Positions 1 to 8,559 of a DNA stretch of 64,000 nucleotides are shown here, one piece after another; position 1 is the stretch's first letter, and each line of letters starts with the position of its first letter. Both the position numbers and the translations under genes were made by a program. Origin of the DNA: JALZMG01 sp963739975 (lineage in GTDB: Bacteria > Actinomycetota > Acidimicrobiia > Acidimicrobiales > Ilumatobacteraceae); NCBI GenBank assembly GCA_963739975.1, contig CAVUCK010000012.1, forward strand, positions 310,001 through 374,000. The letters are read 5' to 3'. The notes under the pieces were generated by a model. That model searched no databases. It saw only the letters and a program-made list of their open reading frames with translations, and had not been told where the DNA came from.

Positions 1-132
1 GCGCCGAGCCAGAACGGCTTGAGATCGACGGCCTACCTGGTGCGGGCGGCGTTCGCGCTGGCGCTCTCGACGATCCGTCGGTGGCCGGACTACATCGGCG
101 CCGACGACGACCGTGCGGCGGCGGTCCAGTGA
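1..132 (+). CDS. C-terminal end of a probable glycosyltransferase (partial)
   Basis: Only the last 43 codons are in the window, read in frame 1 to a TGA at 130-132. The fragment is basic and then acidic and has no diagnostic motif. The next gene on the same strand encodes a DUF2304 protein, and these small membrane proteins are commonly encoded directly after a family 2 glycosyltransferase. The identification is therefore by neighbourhood, not by sequence. The stop codon is also the first three bases of a dispersed repeat. It could equally be another enzyme of envelope polysaccharide synthesis. Confidence 0.4.
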   Translation, partial: APSQNGLRSTAYLVRAAFALALSTIRRWPDYIGADDDRAAAVQ

Positions 133-214
133 GGGAGCGAGTCTTCGAGCGAGCGAACCATCGTTGCGGTCTTTTCGGTCATGGCCGAGCGCCCGCTGCG
201 CTCCGGCGCAACGT
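130..214 (+). repeat. Dispersed repeat, GAGCGAGC-rich, copy 1
   Basis: The repeat begins with the TGA stop of the preceding gene. It shares two blocks with the reverse complement of 5436-5487: TGAG-GAGCGAGTCTTCGAGC at one end and GGCCGAGCGCC then CTGCGCTCCGG at the other. This copy has about 25 extra bases between the blocks. A related partial copy lies at 48178-48220. The two blocks are too long to match by chance between intergenic regions. Confidence 0.75.
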
Positions 215-238
215 CACCGGCCACGGTGAGGTTCTCAC

Positions 239-622
239 ATGACCGACTACCTCACGGCCCTCATCGGCGCGGTGCTCATCCTCGGCCTGATGATCGAGCT
301 CCTCCGGCGCCGCCAGCTGAAGGAGAAGTACGCCGCGCTGTGGCTGGTCGTCGGCCTGGGCGTGCTGGTCCTCGTCATCGCGCCCGGTCTGCTGACCACG
401 GTGTCCGAGGCGCTCGGCTTCGAAGTGCCGTCCAACTTCCTGTTCTTCATCGCCCTCACGCTGCTGCTCGGCGTCACCGTGCACCTGTCGTGGGAGCTCT
501 CCCGGGTCGAGGAGGAGACCCGGGAGCTGGCGGAGGAGATCGCCATCGTCAACATGCGGCTGGACGAGGTGGTGGCGGCCCAGGACCCCGATCGGCACAC
601 GGTCGATCGAGATCAGCCGTAG
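239..622 (+). CDS. DUF2304 family membrane protein
   Basis: 127 residues, the usual size for this family. Three hydrophobic segments are visible at about residues 4-22, 33-55 and 66-85. An acidic, probably coiled-coil tail rich in Glu and Arg follows. The N-terminus (short first helix, then an RRRQLKEKYA-type basic loop) is typical of DUF2304. Such proteins usually accompany glycosyltransferases of polyprenyl-phosphate-linked glycan synthesis; the biochemical role is not established. The ATG start is preceded by GTGAGG, a weak ribosome-binding site. The gene ends five bases before a 74-bp palindromic repeat. Confidence 0.8.
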   Translation: MTDYLTALIGAVLILGLMIELLRRRQLKEKYAALWLVVGLGVLVLVIAPGLLTTVSEALGFEVPSNFLFFIALTLLLGVTVHLSWELSRVEEETRELAEEIAIVNMRLDEVVAAQDPDRHTVDRDQP

Positions 623-627
623 CCGCA

Positions 628-701
628 ATCTGGGCGCGGAGCGTCTCAAACCGGCATCTGGGCGCGGACGTTCCCGATCTTGAGAACCTCCGCGCCCAGA
701 T
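628..701 (+). repeat. 74-bp palindromic repeat R1, solo copy
   Basis: The copy consists of a 22-base half-site starting ATCTGGGCGCGGA, a short spacer, and a hairpin. The hairpin arms are at 656-673 and 684-701 (ATCTGGGCGCGGACGTTC against GAACCTCCGCGCCCAGAT, one mismatch) with a 10-base loop. It has the same length and architecture as the copies at 16717-16790 and 17747-17820. It lies between the 3' ends of two convergent genes. There is no T-tract after the stem, so a classical intrinsic terminator is unlikely. Confidence 0.9.
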
Positions 702-731
702 TTCGAGCGGAACGGCGAGGAGTCCCCGATA

Positions 732-2495
732 TCAGTCCACGGTCTGTCCGAACGAACGGCACAGGCGATCCCCGTCCGTGCGCAGCTTGACCCGTTCGAA
801 GCGCTCGGGCGGTACCCGCTGGGCGAGGGGGAAGCGCACGACGGTGGACCCGAACTGGATCTCGTCGACGACGACGAGCCGGTCGTCGTACAGCTCGGCG
901 GGCAGCAGCGACGCAGTGGGCGTCAGCTCGTCGATGAAGTACGTCGTGACGCGCAACACGTCGGGGTCGGCGGTGAGCTCCAGGCACACCGGCACGGACG
1001 GGTGCCCACCCGGCGCGCCGACGGCGTTGTTGCCCCGGAACTCGCCGAGCTTGATGCTCATCACCCACGGCAGTTCCGTGATGCCGGCGAAGGTGTTGTC
1101 GACTGCGCCGGGTTCGTCGAGGAGCTGGTCGCGACCGAAGAACGTGACGGCCCGGACGTCGCCCGGCAGCGGCTCGGCCGCTTCGAGCACGGTGGCCCAG
1201 TTGGCGACCTGGGCGTCGTTGCGGACGTCGCGGCGCCGGAACAACTCGCCGTAGCCGTTGAGGGTCAGTGCCAACAGCAGGACGACCGCCATCGTGGCGG
1301 TGGCGGCCACGGCGAGCCAGCGGCGGCGGCCCGATGCTTCGATGGCCGCAACGACGGCACCGCCGAGGAGCGCCAGGCCCACCCACGAGGAGAACAGCAG
1401 CCTGGTCACGGGAGCCTGGCGGCTGAGCAAGGCGGCCGGGAAGATGGCGGCGAGCACGACCAGCGCGGCGCCGGTCGCGCCGAGGACGGCGGCGCAACGG
1501 CGCGCCGCCGGCATCGCTGGTGCTGGTCGGTCGCGCCGCAGCGAGGCGATCGCCAACCCGCCCAGGGCGACGGCGGCGACGAACACCGCGAGCACGAGCG
1601 GTCGGCGCAGGTCGTCGACGCCGAGCGCCAGCGCCTCGGCGTGGATGTCGAGTCGGGTGCGGCTGAACACCAGGTCCTGGAGCTGCGGCAACCAGACGCT
1701 GAACACCCGATCGGCCGCTTCGAGGGGGTTGAGGATCAGCTCGCCCCGGCCCGAGGTGTACTCGTTGTCGGGGAGGTACAGGAACGCGCTCAGGGCGCCG
1801 ACGGCGGCGATCGACCCGCCACCGGCAGCGAGCAGCCGGCCCCTGAGCCGGGGATCGCGGCTGCCGCGCCCGACGCGCTCGACGAGGTAGAGGCCCGGCA
1901 CCAGCACCAGGAAGTTGATCGCCACCTCCGTGCACGCCAGCCCGCCCGCGAACAGCGCTGCGCTGGCCACGCCGTTGATCACGGCCGATCGACGGTCAGG
2001 AGCTCGCAGTGCCGACAGGAAGCAGTGTCCAGCGGCCAGCCCGAACGCCGCACCAGCCGGGTACAGGACGGCGGCGTACCAGAACAGCGCCGATTCGAAG
2101 TCCAGCGCTGGGTAGACGACGAGCAGTGCAGCGACCACCGCGCCGATCCGGCTCCGGCACGTTCGCCAGACGAGCAAACCGGCGAGGGCCGCGACGGCGC
2201 CGAGGATCACGGCGCTGAGCAGCCGACCGGCGGGCTCGCCGATCATGTAGGTGACACCGACCAGGAGGTTGCCGAGCGGGCGGGTCCGCTGGATCCCGAT
2301 GACCTCGAGGAGCTCCCGCCTGGACAGTGCGTCGTACCAGGCATCGTCGAGGAAGTGCCCGCGTCGCCAGTTCAGCCCGTACACGACGACGGCCGGGAGC
2401 AGGCCGGCGATCAGCAGGAGCGTCGCCGGGGTCGGACGGCGACCCGGCGGCGTTTGCTGGGCGGGTGTCGACTGGCCCTCGATCACCGCCGTCAC
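732..2495 (-). CDS. Large polytopic membrane protein, possible GT-C type glycosyltransferase
   Basis: About 587 residues with roughly ten or more hydrophobic segments and a soluble, acidic C-terminal quarter. Near the N-terminus, after the first helix, is the acidic loop HFLDDAWYDAL. Such an early Asp-rich extracytoplasmic loop is common in GT-C glycosyltransferases, but I do not recognise the family. Several GTG codons could start it (2558, 2495, 2486). I prefer 2495, which leaves room for a promoter before the divergent gene at 2566. It sits among surface polysaccharide genes, so a role in glycan assembly or modification is inferred. Confidence 0.6.
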   Translation of the reverse strand: MTAVIEGQSTPAQQTPPGRRPTPATLLLIAGLLPAVVVYGLNWRRGHFLDDAWYDALSRRELLEVIGIQRTRPLGNLLVGVTYMIGEPAGRLLSAVILGAVAALAGLLVWRTCRSRIGAVVAALLVVYPALDFESALFWYAAVLYPAGAAFGLAAGHCFLSALRAPDRRSAVINGVASAALFAGGLACTEVAINFLVLVPGLYLVERVGRGSRDPRLRGRLLAAGGGSIAAVGALSAFLYLPDNEYTSGRGELILNPLEAADRVFSVWLPQLQDLVFSRTRLDIHAEALALGVDDLRRPLVLAVFVAAVALGGLAIASLRRDRPAPAMPAARRCAAVLGATGAALVVLAAIFPAALLSRQAPVTRLLFSSWVGLALLGGAVVAAIEASGRRRWLAVAATATMAVVLLLALTLNGYGELFRRRDVRNDAQVANWATVLEAAEPLPGDVRAVTFFGRDQLLDEPGAVDNTFAGITELPWVMSIKLGEFRGNNAVGAPGGHPSVPVCLELTADPDVLRVTTYFIDELTPTASLLPAELYDDRLVVVDEIQFGSTVVRFPLAQRVPPERFERVKLRTDGDRLCRSFGQTVD

Positions 2496-2565
2496 GACCA
2501 GGCAGTTTGCCAGCCGACTCCGACGGTGGCGCGTCGACCGGGTGCCGGTCGGCGACACTCGTCAC

Positions 2566-4161
2566 GTGTCGTCGTCGTGGGGCCGCCGCCGGGTCGGCGC
2601 GGCGATTGCGATCCCGGTCCTCACCGTCATCGTCGGGGCGGCGTGGGCGTTGTCGTCGCCGGTCGGCTCGAGTCCCGACGACGACTTCCACCTCGGCAGC
2701 ATCTGGTGCAGCGACCTGGCGCCGGCGGCGGGCTGCGTCGAGGGACCCCCCACACCCGGCTTCTACGACCGGCGGGTCGACGTGCCTGCGCCGGTCGCCC
2801 GCGAGACGCTGGATTGCTTCATCATGCGCCCGAGCGAGTCTGCCGGGTGCGCGACGTCGGCCGCCGACCAGCCCGGCCTGTTCCGGTCACGGGCGAACTT
2901 CGACTACTACCCGGGCGGGTTCTACGACCTGATGGCGCCGCTCGTCTCGGATCGGCCGGCCGTTTCGGTGCTCGCGATGCGGCTGTGGTCCTGGGTGCTG
3001 TGCTGCGGGTTGATCGCCGCCGGCTTGGCCGTGGCCGACGGCCGCATCCGCCGGGCCTTCCTGCTCTCACTCGTGGTCAGCGTCGTCCCGCTCGGTCTCT
3101 TCGTCTTCGCGTCCACCAACCCGAGCGGCCTGACGGTTGCCGGGACGTTCGCCGCAGCGTGCGCAACGACCACGTTCCTCACTTCGGCCGGTCGACGTCG
3201 AAGCGTTGCCGGCGGCGTCCTCGCCGTGATCGGCGCGGGCGCCGCGCTCATGTCACGATCGGACGCTGGGATCTGGCTCAGCGTCGCGATGGCGGCCGTC
3301 GTGTTGGTGACCGAACCGTGGAGACGGCCCTGGTCGCGCCGGCTGGTGCTGCCGGGAGCCATCGTCGTCGTGAGCGCCGTCGCCGTCGTGTTGTTCACCG
3401 GCGACTTCGCCTCGGAGGGGCTCAGCTTCGCACCCAACCCGCGTCCTTTCCGGCAGGTCATCTTCGAGAACCTCACGGAGCTGCCGCTGCTGTGGACCGG
3501 CTCGCTCGGCACGTTCCCGCTCGGGTGGTCGGACACGGTGATGCCGTCGATCGTCGCGGTCGGCATGGTCGGCGCGTTCGTGGCCGTCATCTTCCTCGCG
3601 CTGCGCCGGCCGTCGGCCGGCGGGCTGGCCGCCCTTGGCATCATCCTCATCGGCATCACCGTCGTCCCGCTCTACGCGCTGGCCGGCGACGGCAGCGTCA
3701 TCCCCGAGGACTTCCAGCCGCGCTACCTGCTGCCGATCATCGCCGTGGTCCCGGCGATCGCCATCCTCGGCGGTGACGCGCTTCGCCGCGAGCCGTTGCT
3801 GAGCCGCTTCCAGACGGCGCTGATCGTGATCGCCGTCGGGCTGGCCCAGCTCGCCGCGCTGCACACCAACATGCGGCGATACGTGTGGGGCGCGGAACGC
3901 CTCGGGTTCAACCTGAACAACAACCGAGGATGGTGGTGGCCGTCAGGTCCTCCGCCGATGATCGTGTGGGCCTTCGGCTCGCTGGCGTTCATCGCCCTCC
4001 TGGTTCTGGCCGTCGCAACCGACCGTTGTGAGTTGAGACCGACGGCCAGAACGGGATCAGTCGGTGCGCCGTCGGGGGAGCCGAGCGAGGAGCGCCTGGA
4101 CATCGGCACGGCGCGGCACCAAGAGGTCGGTCGGCCGCACGCCGAAGTGGCGCCGCAGTGA
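2566..4161 (+). CDS. DUF2142-like polytopic membrane protein
   Basis: 531 residues from a GTG at 2566; the upstream open frame is antisense to the divergent gene. A signal-anchor helix at about residues 10-30 is followed by an extracytoplasmic region with SSPDDDFHLGSIWC and a FDYYPGGFYDLMAPL segment. Some ten further helices follow. The early SPDD-H motif followed by a Tyr-Pro-rich motif resembles DUF2142 membrane proteins, which occur in wall or capsular polysaccharide loci. The last 105 bases overlap the convergent flippase gene. Catalytic function is unknown. Confidence 0.6.
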   Translation: MSSSWGRRRVGAAIAIPVLTVIVGAAWALSSPVGSSPDDDFHLGSIWCSDLAPAAGCVEGPPTPGFYDRRVDVPAPVARETLDCFIMRPSESAGCATSAADQPGLFRSRANFDYYPGGFYDLMAPLVSDRPAVSVLAMRLWSWVLCCGLIAAGLAVADGRIRRAFLLSLVVSVVPLGLFVFASTNPSGLTVAGTFAAACATTTFLTSAGRRRSVAGGVLAVIGAGAALMSRSDAGIWLSVAMAAVVLVTEPWRRPWSRRLVLPGAIVVVSAVAVVLFTGDFASEGLSFAPNPRPFRQVIFENLTELPLLWTGSLGTFPLGWSDTVMPSIVAVGMVGAFVAVIFLALRRPSAGGLAALGIILIGITVVPLYALAGDGSVIPEDFQPRYLLPIIAVVPAIAILGGDALRREPLLSRFQTALIVIAVGLAQLAALHTNMRRYVWGAERLGFNLNNNRGWWWPSGPPPMIVWAFGSLAFIALLVLAVATDRCELRPTARTGSVGAPSGEPSEERLDIGTARHQEVGRPHAEVAPQ

Positions 4162-5403
4162 CCTGACGAGCGACACCGTGACGGCCAGCGCGCCGCCGAT
4201 CGTCCCCAGCGCCGCTCCGCCGATGCCGAGCGGCGGCAGGAGCGCGATGACGAGGGCGACGGTGGCGATGATCCCGGCGAGCTCGGCGAGCAAGATCTGG
4301 ACCGGCGCGTTGAGACCGCGCAAGCCCGCCTCGAGGACGAGGTTGAGACCGAGCAGCGCCGTCACGACGGCCAGCGCCGTCGGCACGACGATGGGGACGG
4401 CATAGTCGTCGCCGAAGACCACCGGGATGACCACCGGGGCGGCGGCTGCCGAGGCGACGAGGACTCCGAACGCGACGATCACGGTCGCCCGCACGGCGCG
4501 GGCGAGCGCGACGATCTGCTCGCTGGGCGGTAGCGCGGCGAGGTGTGGGAACAGGATCGTTCCCACCGAGGCCAGGACCACGACGCCGACCGCGGCGAGC
4601 GAGACGGAGACGGTGTACCGACCGAGCTCGGCGGCCGGCTCGGTCGTCGCCACCACCAGCTGGGCCACCACCAACTGATCGACCCGTGCGCTCAACGTGG
4701 TCGGCACCGTCGCCAGGATCAGCGGCGCTCCGTAGCGGAGCATCGGCCGGAACGTCGACCGGTCGACGGGGGCGGCGCGCCAGCTACCGCGCCGACGGAA
4801 CGAACGGCGCCAGAGCAGGGGGGCGACGGCCAGCTGGACCACGATGAACGTGGCCACGATGGCCGGGACCGACGTGGAGCCGGCGACAGCGAAGCCCACC
4901 AGGGTGAGGAGCCAGACCGTCGGGGCGATCCAGCGCAGCACGTTCCAGCCCGTCGCGTCGCCGGTCGCCAGCCGGTACGCGATGGGGAAGCCGAGCAGGA
5001 CGAAGGGCAAGCCGACGAGGCAGTACCAGCGCGTCGCCGAGATCGCCGCATCGTCGGCACCGAGCACCAGCGGCATGACGGCGATCGCGGCGACGGCAGC
5101 CACGCCAACCGGGATGAGGGCGAGTGCGGTGGCGCTCTTGAGGACGACGGGCGCCGGACGGGCCCTCGTGCGGACGAAGAAGATCAACGATTCACCGAGG
5201 GACAACATCGAGTAGGTGCCGACCAGCGTGCCGATCGTCTGGGCCGCCGCCAGGACACCGCGCCCCTCGGGGCCGAGCAGGCGAGCGCTGATGACACCGG
5301 TCGTGAACCCCATCGTCATCAGCGCGACGCTCGTCACCGTCGTCAAGGCGACGGCGCGCGTCGAAGCCGAGGTCGAGGAAGGCGGGCTGACGGTGTCGCT
5401 CAT
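4057..5403 (-). CDS. Polysaccharide/lipid-linked oligosaccharide flippase (MOP superfamily)
   Basis: 448 residues with about twelve hydrophobic segments. The N-terminal region (MGFTTGVISARLLGPEGRG) is the characteristic start of Wzx/RfbX-type flippases, where a first helix leads into an ARLLGPEGRGVLA loop. Family members move undecaprenyl-linked oligosaccharides across the cytoplasmic membrane. Together with the neighbouring O-antigen-ligase-like protein this makes a small Wzx/Wzy-type pair, although the two genes are divergent. The 3' end overlaps the preceding convergent gene by 105 bases. Confidence 0.85.
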   Translation of the reverse strand: MSDTVSPPSSTSASTRAVALTTVTSVALMTMGFTTGVISARLLGPEGRGVLAAAQTIGTLVGTYSMLSLGESLIFFVRTRARPAPVVLKSATALALIPVGVAAVAAIAVMPLVLGADDAAISATRWYCLVGLPFVLLGFPIAYRLATGDATGWNVLRWIAPTVWLLTLVGFAVAGSTSVPAIVATFIVVQLAVAPLLWRRSFRRRGSWRAAPVDRSTFRPMLRYGAPLILATVPTTLSARVDQLVVAQLVVATTEPAAELGRYTVSVSLAAVGVVVLASVGTILFPHLAALPPSEQIVALARAVRATVIVAFGVLVASAAAAPVVIPVVFGDDYAVPIVVPTALAVVTALLGLNLVLEAGLRGLNAPVQILLAELAGIIATVALVIALLPPLGIGGAALGTIGGALAVTVSLVRSLRRHFGVRPTDLLVPRRADVQALLARLPRRRTD

Positions 5404-5435
5404 GTAAGAACCCTGCAGCGGCCGTTGACGCCGGT

Positions 5436-5487
5436 CCGGAGCGCAGTCGGCGCTCGGCCTTCGCTCGCTCGAAGACTCGCTCGCTCA
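5436..5487 (-). repeat. Dispersed repeat, GAGCGAGC-rich, copy 2
   Basis: The reverse complement reads TGAGCGAGCGAGTCTTCGAG, then CGAGCGAAGGCCGAGCGCCG, and ends CTGCGCTCCGG. It matches both blocks of the copy at 130-214 without the 25-base middle. It occupies the short divergent gap between the flippase and ligase starts, so it may affect or contain their promoters. CTTCG and CGAAG inside it can pair as a small hairpin. Confidence 0.75.
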
Positions 5488-5557
5488 CGGTGGTGCCTGG
5501 ACGGTCGGCCGAGCGTACCGCGACCCGCGCGGGCACTCTCAGTAGCGTCGGCGGGCG

Positions 5558-6904
5558 GTGCGTCCTCCTCCGGCGGTCCGAGCGGATCGAACGAGCGAGC
5601 CCGGCGGCCAATGGCGGACTGGCCTGGGCGCGGTCGTGGTGGTGTGCCTGTCGACGGCGCCATCCGTCTCGCTGTACCGCTGGGTCACCGAGGATCCGTG
5701 GCAGTACCTCTACACGGTGTGGGCCGGTGCGCTGCTGGGTGCCGGCCTGTTCGTGCTCCACGTCCTCGCGCCGATCGTCGATGGACCGCTGGTGCGGTCC
5801 CGGCGGCTCCTCGTCGCCATGGCAGCTCCGCTGGCACTGGCCGTGTGGGCGCTGATGTCGGCGTGGTGGACGGTGTCGCCGGCCCAGACGCCGCTGCAGT
5901 CGATGCTGCTCCTCCTGGTGACGCTCACGGCGGTGTGGTTCGGCTACGCCCTGACCTTCCGCCAGCAGGTCTGGTCGTTGTTCATCGGCGTGCACGTCCT
6001 GACCGTCGTGTCGTTCCTGTCGGCGCTCGCCTTCCAATCGGCGCGCTTCGCCAGGGACGGCTCCTGGATGGGTGTGTTCGGCAACCCGAACACCACCGGC
6101 CCGGTGGCCACGCTCGGTGTGGTCGCGGCGATCGGAGCGCTGCGCTCGACCGGGGACGGCCGCCTGCGCGTCGTCATCGGCGCGTGCATCGCCATCGACG
6201 TCGTGGTGGCCGTGATGTCGTCGAGCGTGACCGGATGGCTGGCAGTGGGCGCAGCCATCGCGGCGATGGTCGTCACCGCGCTGGTCGCTCGTGGGCGGGC
6301 GGCGCGGGAGCTGCGGGCGGTGGGGACGGTCCTGGTCGTCGCCGCCGTCGTCTCGATCCCGTGGTGGGTCGAAGCCGTGCCGCGGCTGCTGAGCGAGACG
6401 TCGACGCTCAACGGGCGCACGCTGATCTGGGACTACGTGCGGGACTCGGTCTCCGACCGGTGGCTGCACGGGTTCGGCTGGTCCTCGTTCTGGGACGATC
6501 CGGCCAATCGAGCCCCGTTCCTCGAGCGCATCGCTCGAGAGCGGCCCGAGTGGAGCGACGACCTGGCGGGCCTGAACACCGCACACAGCACGTTCATGGA
6601 CACGTTGCTGTTCCTTGGTGCGATCGGCTTGATCCTCGTGCTGCTCGTCGTCGCCCTCAGCCTGGGCACGACGTGGTGGGAGGCGCTCGGGAGCACGAGC
6701 GCGTCGATGGGATGGTGGGCGGCGCTCGGGACGTTCGCCCTCGTGGAGAACGCCATCGAGAGCATGATCGCCGTGAACCCCCTGTTCTGGCTGCTCCTCG
6801 TCGCGCCCGGGTTCGCCGCGCTCCGCCATGCCCAGTCACCCGTCGCCGACGGCGGCGCGTCGAGTTCGCACACCGCTGGGCGTCGTGGTGCGGCCGCGGC
6901 CTGA
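5558..6904 (+). CDS. O-antigen ligase / polymerase-like membrane protein
   Basis: 448 residues with about eleven hydrophobic segments. It contains the FGNPN motif (about residues 174-178), STLNGRTLIWDY (282-293) and a large periplasmic loop ending in LNTAHSTFMD with His343. This arrangement is typical of the WaaL/Wzy_C family, which polymerises or ligates lipid-linked glycans on the outer face of the membrane. The start is a GTG 70 bases after the repeat in the divergent gap. The substrate cannot be predicted. Confidence 0.85.
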   Translation: MRPPPAVRADRTSEPGGQWRTGLGAVVVVCLSTAPSVSLYRWVTEDPWQYLYTVWAGALLGAGLFVLHVLAPIVDGPLVRSRRLLVAMAAPLALAVWALMSAWWTVSPAQTPLQSMLLLLVTLTAVWFGYALTFRQQVWSLFIGVHVLTVVSFLSALAFQSARFARDGSWMGVFGNPNTTGPVATLGVVAAIGALRSTGDGRLRVVIGACIAIDVVVAVMSSSVTGWLAVGAAIAAMVVTALVARGRAARELRAVGTVLVVAAVVSIPWWVEAVPRLLSETSTLNGRTLIWDYVRDSVSDRWLHGFGWSSFWDDPANRAPFLERIARERPEWSDDLAGLNTAHSTFMDTLLFLGAIGLILVLLVVALSLGTTWWEALGSTSASMGWWAALGTFALVENAIESMIAVNPLFWLLLVAPGFAALRHAQSPVADGGASSSHTAGRRGAAAA

Positions 6905-6968
6905 TCGGCAACGGGCCGGTGCCGGTGTGCCAGTGTTCGCCTCGGGGCCTCACTGAAGGGAGCAACGA

Positions 6969-7769
6969 GTGAGCAACGGATCCCCTGCGCCGCCACCCCC
7001 ACCGTTCGGGCCGCTGGGCGCCGGTCTCGACCTGTCGGCGTCGGCGACACCGTCGGGCGCGTCCAACGCCACGATCTTCGGCGCCGAGGCCATCGGGACG
7101 GCGGTGCTGATGATGATCGGGCCGGGGAGCGCGATCCTGGCCGGCGACGCCATCGGCACGTACGGGGTCGCCTTCGCCTTCGGGCTGGCGCTGGTGGCGA
7201 TGGCGTACTCGATCGGCCACGCCTCGGGGTGTCACATCAACCCGGCGGTGACGCTGGGGTTCCTCGTCGGGCGCAAGATCACGTTCGCCAGGGCGGGCTG
7301 GTACTGGCTGGCCCAGCTGGCCGGCGCCTTCGCCGGGGGCTTGCTGATCTTCATCGTGTCCGACGCCGGCGAGCTCGACCAGACGGGGACCTTCGCCGCC
7401 AACGGGTGGGGAGCCGACATCGGCAGCGACTTCGGGTTCCTGGCGATGGCGGTGGTCGAGGTCGCCTTCACGGCGCTGCTCGTCTTCGTCGTCATGTCGA
7501 CGACAAGGGTTGGCTACCCGGGCGGGTTCGGCGGGCTCGCCGCCGGCCTGACGTTGGCGATGATCCACCTGGCGACGATCCCGGTCGACAACACCTCGGT
7601 CAACCCGGCGCGCAGCTTCGGGGCGGCCGTGTTCTCGGGGTGGGAGGCGATCGGTCAGCTCTGGGCCTTCGTGCTGTTCCCGCTCGGCGGCGCCGTGCTC
7701 GGCGTGCTCGGCTGGCTGCTCGTCAACGACGAGCGGCGCGAACAGACGCTGCTGGCCCGCCGGCACTGA
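6969..7769 (+). CDS. aqpZ: Aquaporin, MIP family (AqpZ-like)
   Basis: 266 residues with six membrane helices and the two half-helix NPA motifs at residues 91-93 (HINPAVT) and 212-214 (SVNPARS). His200 and the Arg215 that follows the second NPA match the narrow water-selective filter of AqpZ rather than a glycerol facilitator. The first 30 residues are Pro/Gly-rich and probably cytoplasmic. The GTG start is preceded by GAAGGGAGCAAC, a good ribosome-binding site. It faces the remnant PIN gene downstream and shows no operon. Confidence 0.93.
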   Translation: MSNGSPAPPPPPFGPLGAGLDLSASATPSGASNATIFGAEAIGTAVLMMIGPGSAILAGDAIGTYGVAFAFGLALVAMAYSIGHASGCHINPAVTLGFLVGRKITFARAGWYWLAQLAGAFAGGLLIFIVSDAGELDQTGTFAANGWGADIGSDFGFLAMAVVEVAFTALLVFVVMSTTRVGYPGGFGGLAAGLTLAMIHLATIPVDNTSVNPARSFGAAVFSGWEAIGQLWAFVLFPLGGAVLGVLGWLLVNDERREQTLLARRH

Positions 7770-7802
7770 GCCGGGTGCCCGGCGGCGAGGGTCCGTCGAC
7801 GG

Positions 7803-8084
7803 TCAGACCACGACCAGCTGGTCCGGGGTCGCCGCTGGGACCGCCGATCGGACGACGGACCGATCGAACGTGACGAGGCGGCCGCCGTGGCGGACGGCCA
7901 GGGCAAGCAGGTAGCTGTCGGTGATGTGGCGTGGCCCGTGGAGCCGGCGGCGGTCGATCGCCGCGGAGCCGACGAGGCTGAGGTCACACGGCCAGAACTC
8001 GTGGTGCTCCGTCGAGCAGGCGTCGGCCAGCAGCTCCATCGCCAGCACCGGCGCGACCGCGTTCGGGTACCGCGGCTGGTCGTC
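7803..8084 (-). pseudogene. 5'-truncated PIN-domain toxin (VapC-like) remnant
   Basis: In frame from about 8084 down to the stop, the sequence reads QPRYPNAVAP, then HEFWPCDLSL, HITDSYLLALA and LVTFDRSV. These are the middle and C-terminal motifs of a VapC family of about 140 residues. The N-terminal half is absent, including the first catalytic Asp (usually DVNVL or DANVL) and the helix before it. The only in-frame start is a GTG at 8048, giving 81 residues. The frame is open back to the stop codon of the neighbouring toxin gene but lacks homology there. No antitoxin belongs to it. I read it as a decayed toxin gene. Confidence 0.7.
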
Positions 8085-8165
8085 TCCGGGTGGGACTTCC
8101 GCAACGCCTTCGCCCTGCGTTCGCCCGGCTTCACGATCACCGGCGTCGTGACGGGCTGACCCGAG

Positions 8166-8559
8166 TCACCAGACCGTCGGGTTGCGCGGGTGGACGTGCT
8201 CCCGCAGGCGCGCGGTCCTTCGTCGCCAGCGGCCACCCGTGCTCGACGGCGGTGGCAAAGATCAGCCGGTCAGCCGGGTCACCGGGGAACCCGCCCGCCA
8301 GCGAGACGGCCGAGTCGGCGATGGCCGGCGACACCGGAACGGTCCGCACACTGGCCGCCAGCCGCTCCAGCCATGATCGCACCGGCATCGAGACGACGAT
8401 CCGCTCGTGGCGGGCCAACCACGCCAGCTCGAACCAGCTGATCGAGGCGACCGCCAGCTCATCAGCGGCGTCGATCGCCTCGGCCGCGGTGGCGCCGACC
8501 CGCTCCGGCTCTGCCGACCACCAGTGGAGAACATGCGTGTCGAGCAGGACGGTGGTCAC
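8166..8559 (-). pseudogene. vapC: VapC-family PIN toxin with a C-terminal frameshift
   Basis: GTG start at 8559, overlapping the antitoxin stop as GTGA, so the pair is translationally coupled. PIN motifs are present: VLLDTHVLHWW with the first catalytic Asp, SISWFELAWL with Glu, DPADRLIFATA with Asp, and LATKDR. After KDR the uncorrected frame continues to 8137 with an unlikely Pro/Arg-rich tail. Removing one base in the GCGCGCG run at about 8207-8213 gives ALREHVHPRNPTVW followed by TGA at 8166-8168, which is the normal VapC ending. VapC toxins are Mg-dependent RNases. Activity of the frameshifted form is uncertain, since the last catalytic Asp region is retained. Confidence 0.75.

Noticed and set aside
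628..701. R1 and R2 palindromes as ordinary intrinsic terminators
   Set aside because: They lack U-tracts, carry an extra direct half-site, keep an exact 74-bp length (R1), and bracket a gene in inverted orientation. A secondary role in termination is still possible.
1002..3776. A 924-codon open frame on the + strand, and many other long frames antisense to real genes
   Set aside because: It is antisense to a clear membrane-protein gene, is very rich in Arg, Gly, Asp and Gln, and has no domain pattern. This is the usual third-codon GC artefact of high-GC DNA.
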